Shown one piece after another: positions 1-6,730 of a stretch of DNA of 13,115 nucleotides. Location: positions 1 to 13,115 of the forward strand of contig NZ_JAIWNX010000292.1 in NCBI RefSeq assembly GCF_020217185.1, read 5' to 3'. Made by a program: the position numbers and the translations under genes. How positions within the stretch are numbered: position 1 is the first letter of the stretch; every line of letters begins with the position of its first letter. The notes under the pieces were generated by a model that saw only the letters and a list, made by a program, of their open reading frames with translations, did not search any database and had not been told where the DNA came from. The stretch comes from Asticcacaulis sp. (lineage in GTDB: Bacteria; Pseudomonadota; Alphaproteobacteria; Caulobacterales; Caulobacteraceae).

Positions 1-27
1 TATACGATTTTGCCACATAAAGTATAC
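1..27 (+). promoter_or_regulatory. possible truncated copy of the shared operator at the window edge
   Basis: The window opens with TATACGATTTT and carries a second GTATAC at 22-27. TATACGAT matches the inner part of the operator found at 6313 (GTATACGATATAC). If the missing bases to the left restore GTATAC, this would be a fourth copy, lying upstream of the cupin-8 gene that starts at 85. Only part of the site is in the window and AT-rich hexamers occur by chance, so this is weak on its own. Confidence 0.2.
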
Positions 28-84
28 AGTGGACAAGGTGCGGCTTTTTTGCCAGCCTCCCCTCATCGCGTCGCAGGAAATCTA

Positions 85-1107
85 ATGTCTGATCACCTCC
101 CTCCCCTGCCCGTTTATAACCGCGCGGATCGCGCCACGTTTGAACAGCTTATCCGCCCGGCGCGTCATCCCGCCGTCCTGAAAGGCGTCGTGGCGGACTG
201 GCCTGCCGTTCACTGCGGCCTGACGTCGGATGAGGCGCTGGCCGACTATCTGCTCAATCAAGACAGCGGGGCCCCCACCGGGGTCTATGTCGCGCCGCCA
301 CAGGCCAGGGGGACCTTTTTCTACGGCTTTGACACCCATGTCACCAATTTCAGCCACGGCCCGGCGACGGTGGCCGAGGTGCTGGAACGGTTGCTGGGCG
401 AACGCGACAAGGCGGACCCGCTGGCCATCAGCCTGCAATCGACGCCCATCGCGTCGCAAATGCCGGGCTTTGGTGCCGAGAACCGCCTTGACCTGCTGCC
501 CGAAGTCGCCCCGCGCATCTGGATCGGCAATGCCGTGGTGACGCGCACCCATTACGATCTGAACGACAATATCGCCTGTGTCGTGGCCGGGCGGCGGCGC
601 TTCAGCCTGTTCCCGCCAGAGCAGTTAGCCAACCTCTATCCCGGCCCCTATGAGCGCACCATCGGCGGCGTGCCGGTGAGCATGGTCGATATCGACCGCC
701 CGGACCTCAGCCGCTACCCGCGCTATGCCGAGGCGCAGGCCGTGCGCGTCGATATCGAGCTTGAGGCCGGGGATGCCCTCTATATCCCCTACGGCTGGTG
801 GCATCAGGTGCGCTCGCTGTCGCCGTTCAATGTGCTGGTCAACTACTGGTGGGATGCGGCGGTTGCGCCCGACGCCGCGCCATCCGACGCCTTTTTGCAC
901 GCCCTGCTGGCCATCCGTGACCTGCCTGAGCACGAACGCGGTGTGTGGCGTAACCTGTTCGCCTACTATGTGTTTGGTGAGAATGGCGACCCGGTGGCGC
1001 ACCTCACCCCGCGCGACAAGGGCCTTTACGGTCCGCTGGACGCCGCCATGCGTCGCAGACTAAAGCGCCAGTTGCAAAAGGCGCTCGAAGATAAACCTAA
1101 GCCGTAA
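85..1107 (+). CDS. cupin-8 (JmjC-like) Fe(II)/2-oxoglutarate-type protein
   Basis: A 340-residue cytoplasmic-looking protein of the cupin-8/JmjC-like family, relatives of the asparaginyl hydroxylase FIH. The HxD...H iron triad is visible as H156-Y-D158 (within THYDLNDN) and H240 (within GWWHQV), 84 residues apart, close to the FIH spacing. The segment GRRRFSLFPP follows the first ligands; it has Arg where FIH has its 2-oxoglutarate-binding Lys, so the cosubstrate is uncertain. I chose ATG at 85 because AGGA (76-79 region) precedes it at good spacing; the frame is open back to a TTG at 10, but that extension is not family-like and has no clear ribosome site. In Caulobacterales such proteins are commonly encoded next to TonB-dependent receptors and tryptophan-halogenase-like genes, so a receptor may lie just left of the window. 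Its 3' end overlaps the converging reductase gene by 11 bp. Family call is solid; substrate unknown. Confidence 0.85.
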   Translation: MSDHLPPLPVYNRADRATFEQLIRPARHPAVLKGVVADWPAVHCGLTSDEALADYLLNQDSGAPTGVYVAPPQARGTFFYGFDTHVTNFSHGPATVAEVLERLLGERDKADPLAISLQSTPIASQMPGFGAENRLDLLPEVAPRIWIGNAVVTRTHYDLNDNIACVVAGRRRFSLFPPEQLANLYPGPYERTIGGVPVSMVDIDRPDLSRYPRYAEAQAVRVDIELEAGDALYIPYGWWHQVRSLSPFNVLVNYWWDAAVAPDAAPSDAFLHALLAIRDLPEHERGVWRNLFAYYVFGENGDPVAHLTPRDKGLYGPLDAAMRRRLKRQLQKALEDKPKP

Positions 1108-2110
1108 GGGCCAGAATATCCTGATAAAGTCTAGCCGGGATCGTCACCGTTCCCGTGGCTGCGGTGCGCGCACGGGCCTCATAGCGGCGCTGCGACGGCA
1201 GGCGCGCCCCCTGCCCCACAATGGCGTCAAACAGGGCCTCAGCCCGGCCCGCATGGTGGGCATAGGCCCCGCCCATAAAGGTCTCCGGGTCGATGGCCAG
1301 CAGAAGTTCACCGTGATAGGGCGTGGCCCCCTGTCCCGCATCGTAGGCGTAGGATTCCAGACTGAGGAAGTCCCCGATCAGCGGCCCGGCCATCAGCTCG
1401 ATCATGGCCGACAGGGCCGAGCCCTTATGCCCGCCAAAGGTCAGCATGGCCCCGGACATAGCCGCCTCGGCGTCGGTCGTGGGCCTGCCGTCGCTATCGA
1501 GCGCCCAGCCTTCGGGGATGGGCTTGCCCGCCCGGCGGTGCAGTTCGATCTCACCGCGCGCCGCGGCACTGGTGGCGAAGTCAAACACGAACGGCTCGCC
1601 CTGCGGACGCGGCCAGGCAAAGGCCAGCGGATTGGTGCCGAACACGCCCTTGGTGCCGCCATGCGGCGCGACCCACGCATGGCTGGGCGTCATGGCCAGC
1701 CCCACCAGACCTTCGGCGGCGATGGCTTCGACCTCCGGCCACAGGGCCGAAAAGTGGTAGCAATGAGTGATGGCCAGCGCGGCTATGCCCTGCGTGCGCG
1801 CCTTTTGCGCCAGAAACGGCAAACCGCGCGCCAGAGCCAGCAGCGAATAGGCCCCCTGCGCATCGGCCCGCACCAGACCCGGTGCCGCGTCGCTGATCAG
1901 CGGTTCAGCGTTTGACACCTTGCCCGCCCGCCGTGTTGCCACGCAGACCAGCAGGCGGTAAAGCCCGTGCGAGTGGCATTCATCGCGCTGCCCGGCCAGA
2001 ATGGTGGCGGTGATCGCCTCGGCATGGGCCTCGGAAAAGCCGTTGCCGGTCAGGGTGCGCAGGCTAAGCGCACGGGCGTCGTCGAGGGTCAGGCTTACGG
2101 TATCAGTCAT
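1097..2110 (-). CDS. Ldh2/DpkA-family NAD(P)H-dependent reductase (probable delta1-pyrroline/piperideine-2-carboxylate reductase)
   Basis: A 337-residue member of the malate/L-lactate dehydrogenase 2 family, which uses NAD(P)H in a fold unrelated to Rossmann dehydrogenases. Family signatures are clear: CHSHGLYR (about 45-52, with the conserved Ser47-His48 and Arg52), HFSALW (119-124), FGTNP (158-162), DFATS (177-181) and GGHKG (226-230), plus LPSQRR near the end. The pattern CHSHGLYR with HFSALW and MLTFGGHKGSALS resembles DpkA, which reduces cyclic imines (delta1-piperideine-2-carboxylate, delta1-pyrroline-2-carboxylate) to L-pipecolate or L-proline; assignment within the family is by memory of motifs, so malate or lactate dehydrogenase activity is not excluded. 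No signal peptide. I chose ATG at 2110, four bases after the S9 peptidase stop (TGA then CAAG then ATG), rather than the in-frame ATG at 2149 inside the peptidase gene; translation is probably coupled. Last gene of the DUF885-S9-reductase operon. The imine specificity fits the dadA-like oxidase at 11791-13026, whose product would be such an imine. Confidence 0.85.
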   Translation of the reverse strand: MTDTVSLTLDDARALSLRTLTGNGFSEAHAEAITATILAGQRDECHSHGLYRLLVCVATRRAGKVSNAEPLISDAAPGLVRADAQGAYSLLALARGLPFLAQKARTQGIAALAITHCYHFSALWPEVEAIAAEGLVGLAMTPSHAWVAPHGGTKGVFGTNPLAFAWPRPQGEPFVFDFATSAAARGEIELHRRAGKPIPEGWALDSDGRPTTDAEAAMSGAMLTFGGHKGSALSAMIELMAGPLIGDFLSLESYAYDAGQGATPYHGELLLAIDPETFMGGAYAHHAGRAEALFDAIVGQGARLPSQRRYEARARTAATGTVTIPARLYQDILALTA

Positions 2111-2114
2111 CTTG

Positions 2115-4454
2115 TCACTTTGGTTTCGGCAGGGTGTCAGGGCGTGCATTCCACTGCGGCGTCGCTTCGCCGCGCAGGTGGCGGATGAAGAAGTCGTACT
2201 GACGGCGCAGGCCGTAATTGACGTCGCCTGTGTTGCGCAAGGCGCCGTGGCCTTCGTTCGGCACCACGATCAGATCGAAATCCTTGCGCGACTTGATCAG
2301 GGCATTGACCACCTGAAGCGTCGAGGCCGGATCGACATTCATATCCAACTCACCGACGACCAGCAGAACCTCGCCCTTCAGCTTATGGGCATTATCAACC
2401 CCCGAAGCACGGGCATAGCTGTCATCGACGGGCCAGCCCATCCACGCCTCGTTCCAGCCGATCTTGTCCATGCGGTTGTCGAAGCAGCCGGCATAGGCCA
2501 CGCCGGCCTTATAGAAGTCAGGATATTCCTCAAGGGCGCTCAGTGTGTTCTGCCCGCCCGCTGAGCCGCCATAGATGCCGACGCGGCTGATGTCGTAAAA
2601 CCCGTATTTGGCGGCCACCGCCTTATGCCAGGCGATGCGATCGGGGAAACCGGCGTCCTGAAGGTTCTTCCACGCCACATCATGGAAGGCCTTGGAACGG
2701 TTCTGCGTGCCCATGCCGTCGATCTGCACGACGATAAAGCCCATATTGGCCAGAGACTGCATACCGATCACCTTGTCACCGCTGGAGTGCGGGCCGAAGG
2801 GCCAGAAGGTCTTGGGCACAAAGGACGAATGCGGCCCGGCATAGATGTTTTCAATGACCGGGTATTTTGTGTTCGGATCGAAATCGGTCGGGCGCACGAT
2901 GACGCCCCAGATATCGGTTTTGCCGTCGCGACCTTTGGCCGTAAACACTTCTGGCGGTTTGAATCCGGCCGCCGTCAGGCGCGAAATGTCACCGCTCTCG
3001 ACCGTAGCCACTAGGCTGCGGTCCGCTACCCGGCGCAGCTCCATCACATTGGGCAGGTCCACCCGCGAATATGTGTCGGTATAGTACCGCATGTCCGACG
3101 AGAAGCTGACATCGTGATAAGCCGGGGCCGTGGTCAGCGGTGTCAGATTCCTACCGTCGAAATCCACGCGGTAATAGTGCTGGAAGTACGGGTCTTCGCC
3201 CTTACGCATGCCGTTGGCGGCGAAATAGATCTGGCGCACCTTGTCATCGACCTTCAGCACCTTACGCACCACATATTCGCCTTTGGTGATCTGCGTTTTC
3301 ACCTTACCGGTCGTGGCGTCGTACAGATAGAGGTGGTTCCAGCCGTCGCGTTCGGACATCCAGATCAGTTCGCGCCCTTCGCCCCCGACATCGTAGCTGT
3401 AGCGGCGGCTGTAGGTATTGATGAAGGTGTCCGAGCGGTCCTCGGCCACGACCCGCGTCTGGCCCGTTACGGCATCGGCCTCAATCAGACGATAAAGCTG
3501 ATGGCCGCGCTGATCGTAGGCGAAGCGCACCCCGCGGCTGTCCTTGCGCCAGCTCAGAGCGTCCGTCGCCATCGGGTTGGGAAACAGATCGGTGGGAATC
3601 TCTATCCGGCGGCGCGTTGCCACGTCGAACAGCACAGGACGGTCGATGTCGATGGCGTCACCGGGCTTCGGGTAAAGCTGCACATCGACCTTGGGCTGCA
3701 CCTGATCGGGGGGCGAAGAGATCACCCGTACCACTTCGCGGCGGAAGCCCGGCTGCACGCGTAACGCCACGATCTTTTGCGAATCCGGCGACCACTTGAT
3801 CGACTCCGGATCGTAGAACAGGCCTTCGGAGCCATCGGTGGACAGGCGAATAACCTCGCCCCCGGCTTTGCGGCGGATCACAAGGTTGAAATCCTCGACT
3901 AAGGCCAGCCACTGACCATCCGGCGACGGCTTTGGCGTATTGTCGGCGGGCGATTTGAGGTCGCGTACCACGCCGGAAAAACCGCGATCCTGCCGCCGGT
4001 CCACGGACTTTTGACACACATAGGTCGCGAGGTCGCAAGACCACATCGCCTCATCCCAGCGAATCGCGACCTTTTGGCCGCCGTCGCTGAACTGCGTCAT
4101 CGAAAAGGGTGGCGTAAACGGCAGGGTCAGGCCGGTAAAATGTGTGCCGGCCGCAGTGTTAAAGGCCGCCGCCAGACGCTCGTGATCGAAAGCCACGCGC
4201 TTCTGCCCCGTCGCGGCGTCCATCAGCATGAACTGAAAACCGCCTTCGACCGACTTGCGATAGACGAAGGTTTGCGTTCCCTCAATCCACTGCGCAGGCT
4301 CCGCAATATCGCGCGTCAGACCCGACCACGCCTCGCGCAGGCCGATGGCCTTTTCATAGTCGGCCACCGCAGGCGCGGCCAGAGCCGGAAGACCCCACAC
4401 CGGCTGGGCGAACAGCATGGTGGCGGCCAGAATCGCCGTTACCCCGTTTCTCAT
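2115..4454 (-). CDS. exported S9-family serine peptidase with DPP-IV N-terminal propeller
   Basis: A 779-residue prolyl-oligopeptidase-family (S9) enzyme. An N-terminal signal peptide is visible (hydrophobic stretch about 5-22, likely cut near ALA-AP at 26), so it acts in the periplasm or outside. Residues about 60-520 form the beta-propeller region, with repeated WSPDS-type motifs and WMSERDGWNHLYLYD (about 372-386). The C-terminal alpha/beta-hydrolase domain carries the triad: Ser631 in GGSAGG, Asp704 in GELDMNVD and His736 in NEGHG, with spacing almost identical to DPP-IV (630/708/740). The tandem-Glu motif (DWVYEEE type) that holds the substrate N terminus in true dipeptidyl peptidases IV is not seen where it would be expected, so the exact specificity (Xaa-Pro dipeptidyl, other exopeptidase or oligopeptidase) is open. 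The start at 4454 has GGAG eight bases upstream. It lies 17 bp after the DUF885 gene and 4 bp before the reductase start, so one operon. Its neighbours, including a prolidase, suggest a role in degrading proline-rich peptides. Confidence 0.9.
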   Translation of the reverse strand: MRNGVTAILAATMLFAQPVWGLPALAAPAVADYEKAIGLREAWSGLTRDIAEPAQWIEGTQTFVYRKSVEGGFQFMLMDAATGQKRVAFDHERLAAAFNTAAGTHFTGLTLPFTPPFSMTQFSDGGQKVAIRWDEAMWSCDLATYVCQKSVDRRQDRGFSGVVRDLKSPADNTPKPSPDGQWLALVEDFNLVIRRKAGGEVIRLSTDGSEGLFYDPESIKWSPDSQKIVALRVQPGFRREVVRVISSPPDQVQPKVDVQLYPKPGDAIDIDRPVLFDVATRRRIEIPTDLFPNPMATDALSWRKDSRGVRFAYDQRGHQLYRLIEADAVTGQTRVVAEDRSDTFINTYSRRYSYDVGGEGRELIWMSERDGWNHLYLYDATTGKVKTQITKGEYVVRKVLKVDDKVRQIYFAANGMRKGEDPYFQHYYRVDFDGRNLTPLTTAPAYHDVSFSSDMRYYTDTYSRVDLPNVMELRRVADRSLVATVESGDISRLTAAGFKPPEVFTAKGRDGKTDIWGVIVRPTDFDPNTKYPVIENIYAGPHSSFVPKTFWPFGPHSSGDKVIGMQSLANMGFIVVQIDGMGTQNRSKAFHDVAWKNLQDAGFPDRIAWHKAVAAKYGFYDISRVGIYGGSAGGQNTLSALEEYPDFYKAGVAYAGCFDNRMDKIGWNEAWMGWPVDDSYARASGVDNAHKLKGEVLLVVGELDMNVDPASTLQVVNALIKSRKDFDLIVVPNEGHGALRNTGDVNYGLRRQYDFFIRHLRGEATPQWNARPDTLPKPK

Positions 4455-4471
4455 CGTCCCCGCTCCGTATC

Positions 4472-6271
4472 TTAGTTGCCAGAGGCCGTCTTGGCCGCCA
4501 CACGCGTCTTTTCCGCCGCGATATAGGCGCGCATTTCGCGCTCGAACGTCGTCAGCGGCACCGAACCCATGTTGAGGATGGTGTCGTGGAAGGTGCGCTG
4601 ATCGAAGTCCGCGCCCAGTTCCTTTTCCGCCAAGGCCCGCATCTCCCGCATCTTCAGTTCACCGATCTTGTAGGCCAGGGCCTGACCCGGCCAGGCGATG
4701 TAGCGGTCCACCTCGTTTTCGATATCGAGCTGTGCCAGCGCGGTATTGGCTTTCAGATAGTCAATAGCCTGCTGACGGCTCCAGCCCTGCGTGTGCAGGC
4801 CGGTGTCGATGACCAGACGCGCGGCGCGCCACATCTCAAAGGTCTGGCGACCGAACTCTTCGTAGGGGGTCTCATAGATACCCATCTTGGTGCCAAGCCA
4901 TTCGGTGTACAGGCCCCAGCCTTCGCCATAGCCGGAAAAGCCGGTCGAGCGGCGGAAATCCGGGCGCGGCGGGGCTTCGAGGGCAGCGGCGGCCTGATAG
5001 GAGTGGCCGGGCGTGCATTCGTGCAGGGTCAGGGCCGGCAGGTTGTACAGCGGGCGCGACGGCAGGTCATAGGTGTTCATCAGGCATGAATCGAGCCCGC
5101 CACGCCCCGACGTATAGATAGGGGCCACGGCGTCCGGCACTGGCAGGATGGCGTGACGATAGCGTGGCAGGACGGCAAAGAAATCCTTTAGCTTGCCGTC
5201 GGCTTTTTTCGATACATAGGCCGAATAGGACAGAAGTTCACGTGGCGTCTTGGCGTAGAATTGCGGATCGGTGCGCATAAAGACGAGGAATTCCGGGAAG
5301 GTGCCGGTGAAGCCGGAGTCCCGCATGGTCTTTTCCATATCGGCGCGGATACGGGCAACCTCCTTCAGACCCAGTTGATGGATCTCTTCCGGCGTCATAT
5401 CCAACGTGACGAACTCACGGATGCGCGACTGATAGAAGGCCTTGCCATCGGGCAGCGACCAGGCGGCGAAGTCGCGGCGCGCCCTGGACTGATACTCGGT
5501 GCGAAAGAAGGTCAGGAGCTTGCTGTATTCCGGAACCGCAACGCTGCGGATGACCGTCATCGCCTCGGCCTTCAGGCGGGCCTGCTCCCCTGCCGGGATG
5601 GTTTCCGGCATGTCACGGAAGGCGTCATACAGCGGATTGCTCTCATCCGTCCTGGTGTAAGGCTCCATCGTCTTGTCGCGTCCGATGGTCGAGACGTAAG
5701 GGACGGTGTAGCCGCGCTTAAGACCGGCCTTCATATTGGCCGTCTGCTCGCCGAAATAGCGCGGAATATCGCGCAGGCGGGCGAGGTAGTTGTTATAGTC
5801 TTCGAGCGTGCGGAAGCCCTGACGCGCGTTGAGCGTCCAGAAGAAGGTGTCGGAATTGAACGGCGCTTCGTAGGTTTTGAAACGGATATTGTCGGCCTGA
5901 GCCGACACCGAGGCGAACCACACCTCGGCATTGATGCGCTCCTCGTGCGACAGCTCATCCAGCGGAATTTGGCTGTACGCCGCCAGTGCCCTGTCCCAGT
6001 AGGCCAGACGGCGGGCATAGGTTTCCGGCGTCACCGACGGCAGCTTGGCCCCACCCATGCCGCGCCCCAGCCCGGAGCGACCAAACTCCGCCTGACGCCA
6101 GGTCCATTCCGCCTCATAAAGGGCCTTGATATTGGCATCAGCCGACTGTGTTGCCTGATAGGCGGGCGGGGTTGCCGGCACCTGAGCCGCCGCCGCGATG
6201 GGCAAGACGGACGCGCCGGTCAGTAGACCGAGGGCGAGAAGGGTTGAAACCCGAACAAAACGCATCATCAT
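4472..6271 (-). CDS. exported DUF885-family predicted metallopeptidase
   Basis: A 599-residue DUF885 protein with a signal peptide (MMMRFVRVS then a hydrophobic run, likely cut near AAAAQ around residue 29). The family hallmark HExxPGH is present as H417-E-C-T-P-G-H423, followed by GYGEGWGLYTEW (448-458) with Glu450 and Glu457, and then the highly conserved RLVIDTGLHTQGWS. The HExxxxH plus downstream Glu pattern points to a zinc metallopeptidase; for most members the substrate is unknown, so this is family inference. Three ATGs stand in a row (6271, 6268, 6265); AAGGGG lies six bases before the first, which favours 6271. First gene of the operon with the S9 peptidase and the Ldh2-type reductase. 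Its upstream region carries the shared operator at 6313-6334 with a TTGACT -35-like element directly beyond it, so operator binding would likely block the promoter. Confidence 0.9.
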   Translation of the reverse strand: MMMRFVRVSTLLALGLLTGASVLPIAAAAQVPATPPAYQATQSADANIKALYEAEWTWRQAEFGRSGLGRGMGGAKLPSVTPETYARRLAYWDRALAAYSQIPLDELSHEERINAEVWFASVSAQADNIRFKTYEAPFNSDTFFWTLNARQGFRTLEDYNNYLARLRDIPRYFGEQTANMKAGLKRGYTVPYVSTIGRDKTMEPYTRTDESNPLYDAFRDMPETIPAGEQARLKAEAMTVIRSVAVPEYSKLLTFFRTEYQSRARRDFAAWSLPDGKAFYQSRIREFVTLDMTPEEIHQLGLKEVARIRADMEKTMRDSGFTGTFPEFLVFMRTDPQFYAKTPRELLSYSAYVSKKADGKLKDFFAVLPRYRHAILPVPDAVAPIYTSGRGGLDSCLMNTYDLPSRPLYNLPALTLHECTPGHSYQAAAALEAPPRPDFRRSTGFSGYGEGWGLYTEWLGTKMGIYETPYEEFGRQTFEMWRAARLVIDTGLHTQGWSRQQAIDYLKANTALAQLDIENEVDRYIAWPGQALAYKIGELKMREMRALAEKELGADFDQRTFHDTILNMGSVPLTTFEREMRAYIAAEKTRVAAKTASGN

Positions 6272-6312
6272 AACCAGCCCCTTGTGTTGAATTTAGTCCC
6301 ATAAATTGTATG

Positions 6313-6338
6313 TTGTATACGATATACGTATAAGTCAA
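6313..6338 (-). promoter_or_regulatory. operator/promoter region of the DUF885-S9-reductase operon
   Basis: On the + strand 6313-6327 reads TTGTATACGATATAC, a copy of the shared core GTATAC-N-GTATAC with one change in the right half. A further CGTATA (6327-6332) makes a 6-bp inverted repeat TATACG/CGTATA across 6316-6332, and GTAT-like hexamers recur at 6308, 6315, 6322 and about 6329, nearly every 7 bp. On the - strand a -35-like TTGACT (6338-6333) lies immediately before the site. No good -10 sits at standard spacing; TACAAT (6310-6305) is 22 bp away. The operator call rests on recurrence of the motif in front of other genes in the window; the promoter is weaker. Confidence 0.55.
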
Positions 6339-6380
6339 CTCTCTCCGTCGTTTGATCTTAACTTTTAACGAGGGGGGGCC

Positions 6381-6518
6381 ATGCCGCTGAAACCGAAGGC
6401 ACATAAGCGGTTGCTCGGCAATTATCCGCCCGACGCTCTCAGGCCTAGAGCGATGTGCGGAAACGGAGTTCGGCGAAGCCAAAAGTGTGAGCGGTTTTCC
6501 GCAAAAACATCGCGATAA
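6381..6518 (+). other. possible small ORF (45 residues), doubtful
   Basis: An ATG at 6381 follows a G-rich stretch (AGGGGGGG at 6371-6378) that could serve as a ribosome site and opens a 45-codon frame ending TAA at 6516-6518. The first 22 residues (MPLKPKAHKRLLGNYPPDAL...) lie outside the repeats; the remainder is read through inverted repeat A. I recognise no family. It could be a remnant of a gene cut by the repeat or chance. Apart from this, 6339-6445 shows nothing I can interpret. Confidence 0.15.
6446..6513. repeat. palindromic repeat A (RIME-like half)
   Basis: Imperfect hairpin. Arms GCGATGT-GCGGAAA (6450-6463) and TTTCCGC (6496-6502) plus ACATCGC (6507-6513), with AAAA (6503-6506) bulged on the 3' side. 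It begins TAGAGCG at 6447. The order AGAGC...GGAAA...AAAAGTG...GGTTTTCCG...AACAAAAA followed by a second TAGAGCG palindrome resembles the composite intergenic mosaic repeats (RIME-type) of Rhizobiales and relatives; that resemblance is from memory. Confidence 0.6.
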
Positions 6519-6528
6519 AACAAAAATT

Positions 6529-6569
6529 TAGAGCGAAATGGCGTTTCCACCTAAAGTCATTTCGCTCTA
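6529..6569. repeat. palindromic repeat B
   Basis: Perfect 12-bp inverted repeat TAGAGCGAAATG (6529-6540) and CATTTCGCTCTA (6558-6569) around a 17-nt loop. Both ends are TA. It follows repeat A after a short A-rich linker, as in the composite mosaic repeats of alphaproteobacteria, and shares its last bases (CTAG region 6567-6570) with the next repeat, so B and C abut exactly. Confidence 0.65.
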
Positions 6570-6641
6570 GTGTCCTGAATCTGAAATTCGCATGCGCTTG
6601 ATATCGTCCTCTGGCGAATTTCAGATCCAACAGGACACTAG
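6567..6641. repeat. long inverted repeat C
   Basis: Outer arms CTAGTGTCCTG (6567-6577) and CAGGACACTAG (6631-6641) are a perfect 11-bp pair. Inner arms ATCTGAAATTCG (6579-6590) and CGAATTTCAGAT (6615-6626) are a perfect 12-bp pair. One base (6578) on the left and four (6627-6630) on the right are unpaired. The 24-nt loop holds TTGATATCG (6598-6606). TA at both outer ends is like the target duplication of IS630/Tc1-type miniature elements, but no transposase is present. Confidence 0.7.
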
Positions 6642-6655
6642 CAACTTATTGTATT

Positions 6656-6730
6656 TAGTATCGTTTTTGAATTTGAAGTTCGCTTCATTTTGATATCGAA
6701 AGCCGGGCGAACTTCAAATTCACGATACTA
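6656..6730. repeat. long inverted repeat D, related to C
   Basis: Outer arms TAGTATCG (6656-6663) and CGATACTA (6723-6730); inner arms TGAATTTGAAGTTCG (6668-6682) and CGAACTTCAAATTCA (6708-6722), all perfect, with TTTT (6664-6667) bulged on the left. The 25-nt loop has TTGATATCG (6690-6698) exactly seven bases after the inner arm, as in C, and TTCG/CGAA at the loop base, as in C. C and D therefore look like diverged copies of one family. The last three bases (6728-6730) are the stop codon of the beta-galactosidase gene. It could end transcripts from that gene, but lacks a clear U-tract. Confidence 0.7.

Noticed and set aside
10..84. Upstream TTG start of the cupin-8 gene, adding 25 residues
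   Set aside because: No ribosome site before position 10 is visible, the extension is not family-like, and ATG 85 has AGGA at good spacing.
5261..6226. + strand ORF (321 residues) opposite the DUF885 gene
   Set aside because: Antisense shadow in GC-rich coding sequence; Arg/Gly/His-rich translation with no domain.
6445..6630. - strand ORF (61 residues) in the intergenic region
   Set aside because: It lies wholly within repeats A to C, so its reading frame is a by-product of the palindromes.
6567..6730. Repeats C and D as part of a CRISPR array
   Set aside because: Only two diverged hairpins, no constant direct repeat or regular spacers, no cas genes.
6641..6730. Repeat D as a rho-independent terminator for the beta-galactosidase
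   Set aside because: The stem is strong, but on the - strand no T-run follows the 3' arm; termination remains possible but is not shown.
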